NCBI GenBank assembly: GCA_031278575.1
Contig: JAITKD010000213.1
Location: 1-7,245, forward strand
DNA length: 7,245 bases
Source: Spirochaetaceae bacterium
Lineage (GTDB): Bacteria > Spirochaetota > Spirochaetia > Treponematales > Breznakiellaceae
Reading direction: 5' to 3'
The translations under genes and the position numbers were made by a program. The notes under the pieces are model-generated. The model saw nothing but the letters and a program-made list of their open reading frames with translations. It had not been told where the DNA came from and made no database searches. Shown here in pieces: positions 1-4,957 of the stretch. Within the stretch, counting starts at the first letter, position 1. Every line of letters starts with the position of its first letter.

Positions 1-50
1 TCAAAAATTTCTTCGTATTTGACATCCCGCCAATCTACTGAAGAAGCCAT
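1..50 (-). CDS. 5' end of an unidentified protein gene, cut by the window edge
   Basis: An ATG at 50 (minus strand) opens a frame that stays open to the window edge and encodes MASSVDWRDVKYEEIF. It is supported by a strong Shine-Dalgarno GGAGG (plus-strand 59-63) with 8 nt spacing, lying inside the last codons of the preceding gene, whose stop is 3 nt before this ATG. The gene is therefore probably translated in the same operon. Sixteen residues are too few to name a family. The W..VKYEEI pattern loosely resembles the start of enoyl-CoA hydratase/MenB-type proteins, but this is only an impression. Confidence 0.6.
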   Translation of the reverse strand, partial: MASSVDWRDVKYEEIF

Positions 51-53
51 CCC

Positions 54-1097
54 CTAATCCTCCGGTCCGTATTCAATCCTGCGGATTATCCGGGAACCCG
101 GCTGCGGAACCAGCATCCCAAAACGGGGGATCATTCGAATCTCCCGGCGTTCCACCCAGTTTCCCCGTTCGTCCAGGGTATAGTCATAACGGAAATCCAC
201 CGGATCTTCATCGCCGGATCCGGGGGTTCCGGTAATACGAACCAGAAAACCCTTCTCGTCCCACTGGAAGGTATAGGATTGATAGAATTCCGGCGGAACC
301 GGTTCCTCCCCCTTCCCTTCCTCCGGGACAGGCCGGAGTACCCGCCGCTCCCCATACCGGGGACGGCCTTCCCGGGTATATCCGGCGGAAAAAACGCCCA
401 GAGGGGAATTGACCCCCGAAATATTTCCAAACCCGTCATAGGAGTAGGTTTCTTCGGTTCCCCCCCCCTCGTACCGGTTTTTTATATACCGGATCCCCGG
501 TTCTTCGCCGGAACCGTTGAAAAAATAGGTAAATACCCCCCGGGGGATCCCCTCCCGGTCATACCAGGTTTCAATATCCCCGGCGGAAGCCCGTTGTATT
601 ACCCCAAAAAAGACGCCCTCCTCCTGGGTGATCCGCGTGATCCCTAGGGCGGAATCATCCCCGCCGAGGAATTCAATATGCCGCGGCTTGCGGGCGTCAT
701 CTATGATAAGTTCCCGAAACGTACCGGCTTCCCCCAAAACCGCACGGACCTGGATAAAATTTCCCTGAAACCAGAAGGGAAAGTCTCCGGGGAACCCGTC
801 CCGGTTCCGGGTCATCTGTAATTCCCCTGAGTCCAGGATAAGGGTAATGGAACGGGGCCGCCCCCGCCCCTGCCCCGCCGCAAAGGCATCCGGGGGCATG
901 GTGAGGGGCCAATCCGGCCGCCACCTCAGGTCCGGAACACGGAGGGCCGCTAAAAGGGCGTTAACCGGGAAAAAAACCGGCCCCGCCTCCGGGGCTTGGG
1001 ATTCATCCGGAGTTTTTGGTTCAACGGCCTCCCCCCCATACAACGGAAAAGCGGAGAGGAGGATCATACACACCAGGGGTATTACCGGAAACTTCAT
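54..1097 (-). CDS. Exported protein of unknown function with YD-like strand repeats
   Basis: I do not recognise a named family. The 347 residues from ATG 1097 begin with a signal peptide (lysine at 2, hydrophobic 4-19, likely cleavage near 21-23). Cys10 lies inside the hydrophobic core and does not form a lipobox. The mature protein starts with a Pro/Glu-rich stretch (24-40). The C-terminal half holds loosely repeated aromatic-rich strands ending in turn-like DxxG/N motifs: ETWYDREGIPRG (176-187), YSYDGFGNI (218-226), YTREGRPRYGERR (240-252), FQWDEKGFLVRI (277-288) and YDYTLDERGNW (304-314). These resemble YD/RHS or MORN-like beta strands, which suggests an extended beta structure in the periplasm or outer membrane. 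Start choice is uncertain: a TTG at 1115 also opens the frame, and neither has a good Shine-Dalgarno sequence. The ATG is preferred because the signal peptide starts right there. It follows lplA by 45 nt and is probably the same operon. Confidence 0.8.
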   Translation of the reverse strand: MKFPVIPLVCMILLSAFPLYGGEAVEPKTPDESQAPEAGPVFFPVNALLAALRVPDLRWRPDWPLTMPPDAFAAGQGRGRPRSITLILDSGELQMTRNRDGFPGDFPFWFQGNFIQVRAVLGEAGTFRELIIDDARKPRHIEFLGGDDSALGITRITQEEGVFFGVIQRASAGDIETWYDREGIPRGVFTYFFNGSGEEPGIRYIKNRYEGGGTEETYSYDGFGNISGVNSPLGVFSAGYTREGRPRYGERRVLRPVPEEGKGEEPVPPEFYQSYTFQWDEKGFLVRITGTPGSGDEDPVDFRYDYTLDERGNWVERREIRMIPRFGMLVPQPGSRIIRRIEYGPED

Positions 1098-1142
1098 ATA
1101 AAAAGTATAGCCCAAAAAAAGGCTTCGATAAAGGGCGCTCCT

Positions 1143-1949
1143 TCACCGCTTAAAAATCCATTCGGGGGAACCGAATTTTTCAGCGGCCAGTTCCCCGGCC
1201 CGTTTTTCTTCTTCACCGGCGGGGGCATCCGCCGCTTCCCCCCCGGCGCGGGGGAAAACACGGATGAATTCCAGGGACAGGGCCTGCCGAAACCCTTCGG
1301 CCAGGGCGTTTTCCGCCTCGGAAAAGGGAACCGGCCGGCCCAGGAGCCGTTTAAGGCTCGTAATCCGGTCCTTCACGTCCCGGATAATTTTCCCTTTGAG
1401 CTTTTCCGAAGGGACCCGGAGGAGTTCAAACATAAGGTCCACCTCGTCTTCCAGCAAAACCGTCCCATGCTGGAGAAGGCAGCCCGCCCGGCGGGTCTGG
1501 GCGTTGCCGGATATTTTTCGTTCCCCGGATATAATATCGTTTACCGGTATAAACCGGGAGGGAACCCCCAAAAGATCAAGGCCCCGGATGACGCCCCCGC
1601 AGAGGGTCTCGTATGATTCCCGGATGGTATTACCCGCCAAGGGATGGGTGAGGGGCATCACGATGCTGTAGGTTACCTCGGCCTGATGAAAAACCGCCCC
1701 GCCTCCGGAAATGCGGCGGACCACGTCCACCCCATGCCGTTTACAGGCATCCAGGTCAATCTCTTCCGTGAGCCCCTGGAAATACCCCACCGAGACCGCC
1801 GGGGGACTCCAGCCGTATAAGCGCAGCGCCGGCGGGGAAGCTCCCCGGGATACGGCTTCCAGCAGGGTTTCATCCAGACCCATATTATAAAAAGCGTCCC
1901 GCCGGCCCGTCTTGAGGAGCCTCACGGGGTGGAGTACCGGATCATCCAT
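1143..1949 (-). CDS. lplA: Lipoate-protein ligase A, catalytic domain only
   Basis: The 268 residues match the BPL/LplA/LipB-fold catalytic domain, which uses ATP to activate lipoate as lipoyl-AMP and transfers it to a lysine of lipoyl domains (2-oxoacid dehydrogenases, GcvH) in the cytoplasm. Visible landmarks are the N-terminal NMGLDETLLEA (22-32), RRISGGGAVFH (78-88, the lipoyl-AMP binding loop), VND (136-138), GERKISGNAQ with Lys145 as the expected catalytic lysine (142-151), LQHGTVLL (159-166), and the terminal FGSPEWIFKR that resembles the family's KY.S.EW ending. The VND..GERK arrangement is LplA-like. I see no cysteine at the place used by the octanoyltransferases LipM/LipL. The C-terminal accessory domain of E. 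coli LplA is absent and is supplied by the upstream lplB. Residues 235-256 are an Ala/Gly/Glu-rich insertion. The ATG overlaps the lplB stop by 8 nt and has no clear Shine-Dalgarno sequence, so translational coupling is likely. Confidence 0.92.
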   Translation of the reverse strand: MDDPVLHPVRLLKTGRRDAFYNMGLDETLLEAVSRGASPPALRLYGWSPPAVSVGYFQGLTEEIDLDACKRHGVDVVRRISGGGAVFHQAEVTYSIVMPLTHPLAGNTIRESYETLCGGVIRGLDLLGVPSRFIPVNDIISGERKISGNAQTRRAGCLLQHGTVLLEDEVDLMFELLRVPSEKLKGKIIRDVKDRITSLKRLLGRPVPFSEAENALAEGFRQALSLEFIRVFPRAGGEAADAPAGEEEKRAGELAAEKFGSPEWIFKR

Positions 1950-2232
1950 GGCTATGTCCCGATCCCAGGGCGGCGTAAAACACCCGGGCCACCCCCGCGC
2001 CGTTTATGCCGAAGGCTTCTATGTGCTCCCGCCGCATCAAACAATCGAAGGTCCGGGCCAGATCCGCCCAGGGCGTACCGGAAAGCCCCTGTTCCACCAG
2101 GTCAAACCGTTCTTCAGGGCTGGCAAAAAAATCCCCCCGGATACTGATGGTCCTGATAAGGCCCTGTTCCACCTCGGCAGTGAACCGGATGAGCTTACAT
2201 CCCTCGGGTTTCCCCAGCCCTTCAAGGCGCAT
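1942..2232 (-). CDS. lplB: LplB-type lipoate-protein ligase accessory domain
   Basis: This 96-residue protein looks like the small C-terminal domain of lipoate-protein ligases (Lip_prot_lig_C), as a separate polypeptide. It carries the typical GKPEGCKLIRF opening (7-17), a beta strand plus IRGDFF (31-36, the family's most recognisable motif), a region like the charged helix with SPEERFDLVEQGLSG (38-52), and FGINGAGVARVFYAAL (74-89) at the end. In Thermoplasma acidophilum the equivalent LplB is required with LplA for activation of lipoate. The same role is inferred here from adjacency and motif order. The gene sits between lipA and lplA, sharing one base with the lipA stop (TAATG) and 8 nt with the lplA start (ATGGATGA). 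A Shine-Dalgarno GGAGG lies at plus-strand 2243-2247 within the end of lipA. It is easily missed as hypothetical because it is short. Confidence 0.85.
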   Translation of the reverse strand: MRLEGLGKPEGCKLIRFTAEVEQGLIRTISIRGDFFASPEERFDLVEQGLSGTPWADLARTFDCLMRREHIEAFGINGAGVARVFYAALGSGHSHG

Positions 2233-3134
2233 TATACCACCCCCTCCGCGGCCGGGGCGGCGGCCGCCATGGCATGATAGCTGGTCCGGGCCAGGGGGGA
2301 GGACACCACCGACGAAAACCCCCGGTTCCGGGCTTCTTCGGCGTAACGAAAAAATTCCTCGGGGTGTATATATTCGGCCACGGGGATCTGCGCCGGAGAG
2401 GGCCGCAGGTACTGCCCCAGGACGAGGATATCAACCCCGGCTAAACGGAGTTCATCCATGGCGGAGAGAACCTCTTCCCTTTTTTCCCCCAATCCCAACA
2501 TAAGGCTTGATTTGGTAACCGGCTCCCCGGCGTTTTTTGAAAACCCGGCTTTTTTAGCCGCCCTGAGGGTGGCAAGGCTCTTATCAAAGGAAGCCCGCCT
2601 GTCCCGAACCCACTGGAGGGAACGGACGGTCTCCACATTATGGGCCCACACATCCGGCTCTTTTCCCGCAAAACAGGCCAGTTCCGCTTCGGTATAATCG
2701 GGGATGAGGGTCTCTACCCGGACGCCGGGGTTCCCGGCCCTGACGGCCATCACACAGGCGGCAAAATGATCCGCCCCCCGGAGGGGAAGATCATCCCGAT
2801 CCACCGAAGTCAGGACCACGTACCGGAGCTTTAATTCCTCCACTGCCCGGGCAAGCTCCGGGCCTTCATCCGCCCGGAGGGGCCGCCCTTTCCCGGCGGA
2901 AGCCACCGCGCAAAACCGGCAGGAACGGGTACAGCGGTCCCCCAGGATCATAAAGGTGGCGGTACGCGCGCCCCAACATTCACCCCGGTTGGGACATTGG
3001 GCTTCATCACAGACCGTATGGAGCCGGTGTTTTTCGATTATCCCCCGGACCTGTTTCCAGGAATCCCCCGAGGGCGCCTTGACCCGGATCCAATCAGGTT
3101 TCCCCAGGGGCCGGGCTTCCCGCTTTTCAAACAT
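2232..3134 (-). CDS. lipA: Lipoyl synthase (radical SAM)
   Basis: LipA inserts two sulfur atoms at C6 and C8 of a protein-bound octanoyl chain, giving the lipoyl cofactor. All iron-sulfur ligands are visible. The auxiliary cluster has Cys42, Cys47 and Cys53 (CDEAQCPNRGEC) with a serine from the C-terminal RTSYHA (283-288). The radical SAM cluster is Cys68, Cys72, Cys75 (CTRSCRFC). Other family signatures are FMILGDRCTR (61-70), TSVDRDDLPLRGADHFA (109-125), ETLIPDY (141-147), KSSLMLGLGE (208-217) and LVLGQYLRPS (237-246). The length of 300 matches the family. The usual RSSYHA motif is RTSYHA here, but the serine next to the tyrosine is kept. ATG 3134 is preceded by a purine-rich AGGGGAAGAAG, 9 nt after the stop of the upstream gene. 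The next gene starts on its stop codon, so lipA is co-transcribed with lplB and lplA. Identification is secure. Confidence 0.97.
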   Translation of the reverse strand: MFEKREARPLGKPDWIRVKAPSGDSWKQVRGIIEKHRLHTVCDEAQCPNRGECWGARTATFMILGDRCTRSCRFCAVASAGKGRPLRADEGPELARAVEELKLRYVVLTSVDRDDLPLRGADHFAACVMAVRAGNPGVRVETLIPDYTEAELACFAGKEPDVWAHNVETVRSLQWVRDRRASFDKSLATLRAAKKAGFSKNAGEPVTKSSLMLGLGEKREEVLSAMDELRLAGVDILVLGQYLRPSPAQIPVAEYIHPEEFFRYAEEARNRGFSSVVSSPLARTSYHAMAAAAPAAEGVV

Positions 3135-3143
3135 CTTCTTCCC

Positions 3144-4481
3144 CTATCCCCGCCGTTTTTTCCAGAGGCCCATAAAAAGCATTCTTCCCCCGGAGGGTAT
3201 AAAACTTAAAACCAGGGCAAAGGGCAAAACAAGCGCCTGGGTAACCTGGTTTTGCTGATAAAATCCGGGAAATAATTTGATGATCATGGAGAGGACGCCC
3301 CCCAGAAACACATAGGTCCAAAGGCCCCGCAAAAGGGATTCCGCAAACAAACGCTTTTTATGATCCTTCCCCAGGGCAAAAATAAGACCCAGGGGAACCG
3401 CCGCTAAAATCAGGGGATTAACATAGAGGAAATTGCTGTTGTGATAGGTATAATCGTGGTTGGTAAAAAAGGTCAAGAAAAGAAGGAGCGACCCCGCAAT
3501 CCCGAAAAAAAGTCCCAAAACAACCTGGGTCAAGGCAAAAAGCGGGCGGCCCGTCCGAGGCTTTACCTTTTGTAACCACAATAAAAAAACCAGACCCGCC
3601 GCGATAAAAAGACCCAAAAAAAGTTCCCGGATCCACTGCCGGCGGGGTTTATCCAAAACCGCCGGCCGGTTTACCGCCCGGTTAAGGATCTCGGAGGAGG
3701 CGGCTAAAACCCGTTCCTCCCCGTAGGGATCGACATACCGGAATCCCTGAATCCGGGCCTCGATTTCCCCGGGAAGAAACATCTCTTCCCAGACCGTTAT
3801 GGGGGTGTCGATGTCCTGACCCATGAGGAAATTGAGGAACCAGTCAAAAAAGGGGGAAAACCACGTATGCCGGCGGACATGCTGCCGTAGGGTAAAACGG
3901 CCCGGGGCCTCTCCAAACCGTTCCTTAAATTGGCCGTCCGTGGCAAGATCGATAAGATCCCGAATCCGGGTAGCGCAGTTGTCTTTAAAATGGTGGTAAT
4001 AATAGTCCCGGTTTTCCGGAAGCACATTTTGTTCCGCATAACGCCATACCGCTTCTTTTTGTACAGCCGGCAGATCCAATGTGTAGAGGGTTACATCCCG
4101 ATTGGTTTTGATATAATTATTGATATTATCCTCGGTAGGGGAAACCCCGCAGCTATAGAGAAGCCGGCCGAAGGCAAAATTAACAAAAAAATGATCGTTT
4201 TTGAAAGAAAAGAGCCCGTAATCGTAGAAACGGCTCCGGCCGGATACGGCGTCTTCCACAATCAGGGCTATATGCCCCCACCAAAAGTACAACTCATCCC
4301 CGGGACCCATAACCGCTATCTTAAGGGTAAGATAATCCCCCCGGCTTTTCCCGGTTTCACTCTGGGCGGAAAGGGAAATGCCGGGGAACAGTATAAACAT
4401 CAACAAAACCAGTAAAACACACGGAAATTGAGCAAAATTACGCACGCTACGCTCCCTCGCAGTTTGTTGCGCTTCGCGCAT
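3144..4481 (-). CDS. DUF4105 / Lnb-N-like exported membrane protein
   Basis: The 445 residues from ATG 4481 have a basic N-terminus, a hydrophobic signal segment (about 19-36, possible cleavage near SLSA-Q40), a soluble domain (about 45-270) and five predicted membrane helices (about 287-303, 316-337, 352-370, 385-402, 415-428) ending in KKRRG. The soluble part resembles the DUF4105/Lnb N-terminal periplasmic family: WWGHIALIVED with His70, and HHFKDNCATRIRDLID with Cys169. A His and a Cys in this order fit a permuted papain-like (NlpC/P60-type) fold, so a hydrolase or transferase acting outside the cytoplasmic membrane is possible, though no substrate is known. NHDYTYHNSNFLYVNPLIL between helices 2 and 3 also looks family-typical. 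The frame remains open to 4556, but ATG 4481 has GGGAGG 4 nt upstream and gives a sensible signal peptide. The gene ends 9 nt before lipA and leads the operon; any link to lipoate is unproven. Confidence 0.82.
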   Translation of the reverse strand: MREAQQTARERSVRNFAQFPCVLLVLLMFILFPGISLSAQSETGKSRGDYLTLKIAVMGPGDELYFWWGHIALIVEDAVSGRSRFYDYGLFSFKNDHFFVNFAFGRLLYSCGVSPTEDNINNYIKTNRDVTLYTLDLPAVQKEAVWRYAEQNVLPENRDYYYHHFKDNCATRIRDLIDLATDGQFKERFGEAPGRFTLRQHVRRHTWFSPFFDWFLNFLMGQDIDTPITVWEEMFLPGEIEARIQGFRYVDPYGEERVLAASSEILNRAVNRPAVLDKPRRQWIRELFLGLFIAAGLVFLLWLQKVKPRTGRPLFALTQVVLGLFFGIAGSLLLFLTFFTNHDYTYHNSNFLYVNPLILAAVPLGLIFALGKDHKKRLFAESLLRGLWTYVFLGGVLSMIIKLFPGFYQQNQVTQALVLPFALVLSFIPSGGRMLFMGLWKKRRG

Positions 4482-4485
4482 AAAA

Positions 4486-4517
4486 CCTCCCAAAATCGCC
4501 AGAAAAGGCGATTTTTT
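4486..4517 (-). promoter_or_regulatory. Hairpin abutting the Shine-Dalgarno of the DUF4105 gene
   Basis: On the minus strand a perfect 9-bp stem (AAAATCGCC, plus-strand 4507-4515, pairing with 4492-4500, 6-nt loop) ends at the base next to the Shine-Dalgarno GGGAGG (4486-4491), which precedes ATG 4481 by 4 nt. The Shine-Dalgarno sequence fixes the start. A second short stem, TGCGC-GAA-GCGCA (4468-4480), covers the last two bases of the start codon. The initiation region is thus flanked by two hairpins, suggesting structure-dependent translation. Read on the plus strand the first stem is followed by six T, so it could equally act as a terminator for antisense transcription. Confidence 0.5.
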
Positions 4518-4634
4518 ACCTCGCAAACAGCCAAAGCATACCCATTTATAGTACAACAGGCTGCTAGGCGCCTTTCAATTACTCATCACTGAAAGGAAAT
4601 GACCCGGTATCATTTTGAAACCGCCTTTATTATT

Positions 4635-4823
4635 TTGAACAATTATGGCAATCCTGACAATCCCCAGACCCGGTAAAGAACCGATCAGGGCGGAATTTGT
4701 TCGGAAACCGCGGTTCCCGAAGGAGTCTATTAAATTTAAGGCTTTTTCTTAATAGAATCTTCAGTTTTTGAACAAATTCCGATAAAAAACGACTTGGGAG
4801 AGAACCATGGGGGTCTTGAACAA
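4635..4823 (+). repeat. Three copies of TTGAACAA
   Basis: The octamer TTGAACAA occurs at 4635-4642, 4768-4775 and 4816-4823. The last two extend to a related TTGAACAA(A/G)T(T/C)CCG, and a reverse copy of GAACAAATTCCG is the left arm of the inverted repeat at 4691-4702. It has a TTG-AA-CAA symmetry suited to a protein-binding half site, but it does not match the known Rex operator. Confidence 0.45.
4691..4781. repeat. Nested inverted repeat, possible three-way junction
   Basis: Outer arms CGGAATTTGTTC (4691-4702) and GAACAAATTCCG (4770-4781) are a perfect 12-bp inverted repeat. Inside are two further structures. One is an imperfect palindrome at 4701-4720 centred on AACCGCGGTT (4706-4715, one mismatched position outside it). 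The other is a longer stem where 4719-4733 pairs with 4749-4763 (GAAG/CTTC plus TCTATTAA/TTAATAGA around a small internal loop). Together they can fold as a closed three-way junction on either strand. It could be a leader RNA element, a small RNA, a protein-binding site or a short palindromic repeat; the sequence alone does not say which. Confidence 0.6.
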
Positions 4824-4875
4824 GTCCGGCGCCGGTTTCAAAACCGGCCGGGTTTTAAAACGGTCTATCGATTGA
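4807..4875 (+). CDS. Possible 22-codon leader ORF upstream of rex
   Basis: ATG 4807 opens a frame of 22 codons ending at TGA 4873-4875. It is preceded by GGGAG (4796-4800) with an ideal 6-nt gap. The peptide is basic (three Lys and three Arg against one Asp) and begins MGVLNKSGAGFKTG. It overlaps two mutually exclusive hairpins and ends 82 nt before the rex start. I do not recognise the peptide. It may be a regulatory leader peptide or a chance frame. The lack of a clear promoter before it, and a candidate rex promoter at its end, argue for caution. Confidence 0.3.
   Translation: MGVLNKSGAGFKTGRVLKRSID
4831..4856 (+). promoter_or_regulatory. Two mutually exclusive hairpins
   Basis: GCCGGTT (4831-4837) pairs with AACCGGC (4842-4848) around a 4-nt loop. 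Alternatively AAAACC (4840-4845) pairs with GGTTTT (4851-4856) around GGCCG. The two stems share 4840-4848 and cannot form together. The second ends in a TTTT run. This is the geometry of an attenuator, placed inside the putative short ORF. No antiterminator mechanism has been shown. Confidence 0.35.
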
Positions 4876-4898
4876 TTTTTATCGAGAAGTAATATAAA
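4872..4898 (+). promoter_or_regulatory. Candidate rex promoter
   Basis: TTGATT (4872-4877) and TATAAA (4893-4898) resemble -35 and -10 boxes with a 15-nt spacer, shorter than the optimum of 17. A transcript would begin near 4905 and leave a leader of about 50 nt before the rex start. TATCGA occurs twice around the -35 box (4866-4871 and 4880-4885) and could be an operator. Confidence 0.35.
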
Positions 4899-4946
4899 CT
4901 CAAGAGAGGTTTTTTCAAAATTTCAGTTTTAGAAAAGGCTCATTAT

Positions 4947-4951
4947 AAGGA
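4947..4951 (+). promoter_or_regulatory. Ribosome-binding site deciding the rex GTG start
   Basis: AAGGA is followed by 6 nt and then GTG 4958. This spacing supports the GTG as the true start of rex. The encoded N-terminus directly precedes the conserved RRLPSYL of Rex proteins, and no ATG in the frame lies nearby. Confidence 0.7.
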
Positions 4952-4957
4952 ATTATT

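Larger units (their letters stand above)
4518..4957. other. Divergent intergenic region between the lipoate operon and rex
   Basis: No long gene is supported in this gene-free stretch. It is AT-richer than its neighbours and full of inverted repeats. On the side of the minus-strand operon there is a TATAAA (plus-strand 4545-4550) without a convincing -35 partner, and a 7-bp inverted repeat CCTTTCA/TGAAAGG (4571-4577 with 4590-4596). Toward rex lie the nested inverted repeat 4691-4781, a possible short ORF at 4807, paired hairpins, a candidate promoter and the rex ribosome-binding site, each listed separately. I looked for the Rex operator pattern (TTGTGA or TTGTTAA half sites in inverted order) and saw no convincing copy. 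Confidence 0.6.

Noticed and set aside
1098..1142. Leaderless promoter (TATACT at 1104-1109) for the YD-like protein gene
   Set aside because: A -10-like hexamer is present just before the ATG, but no -35 partner is seen and the gene lies in a compact operon.
996..1616. Long plus-strand frame opposite lplA
   Set aside because: It lies antisense to a clearly conserved ligase, has a Pro/Phe/Gly-rich composition typical of a shadow frame, and shows no family motif.
2006..2503. Plus-strand frame opposite lplB and lipA
   Set aside because: It is antisense to two recognised genes and rich in Pro, Arg and Ser from the GC-rich complement. No domain is visible.
3930..4415. Plus-strand frame of 161 codons opposite the DUF4105 gene
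   Set aside because: The minus-strand frame carries family motifs, a signal peptide and membrane helices, so this one is a shadow.
4482..4556. N-terminal extension of the DUF4105 protein to an upstream start at 4556
   Set aside because: The ATG at 4481 has a strong GGGAGG and yields a normal signal peptide. The extension would put 25 extra residues before it and run through the hairpin and ribosome-binding site.
4557..4957. A Rex operator in the rex upstream region
   Set aside because: No inverted TTGTGA or TTGTTAA half sites with the right spacing were found. TTGTGG at the start codon is a lone partial match.
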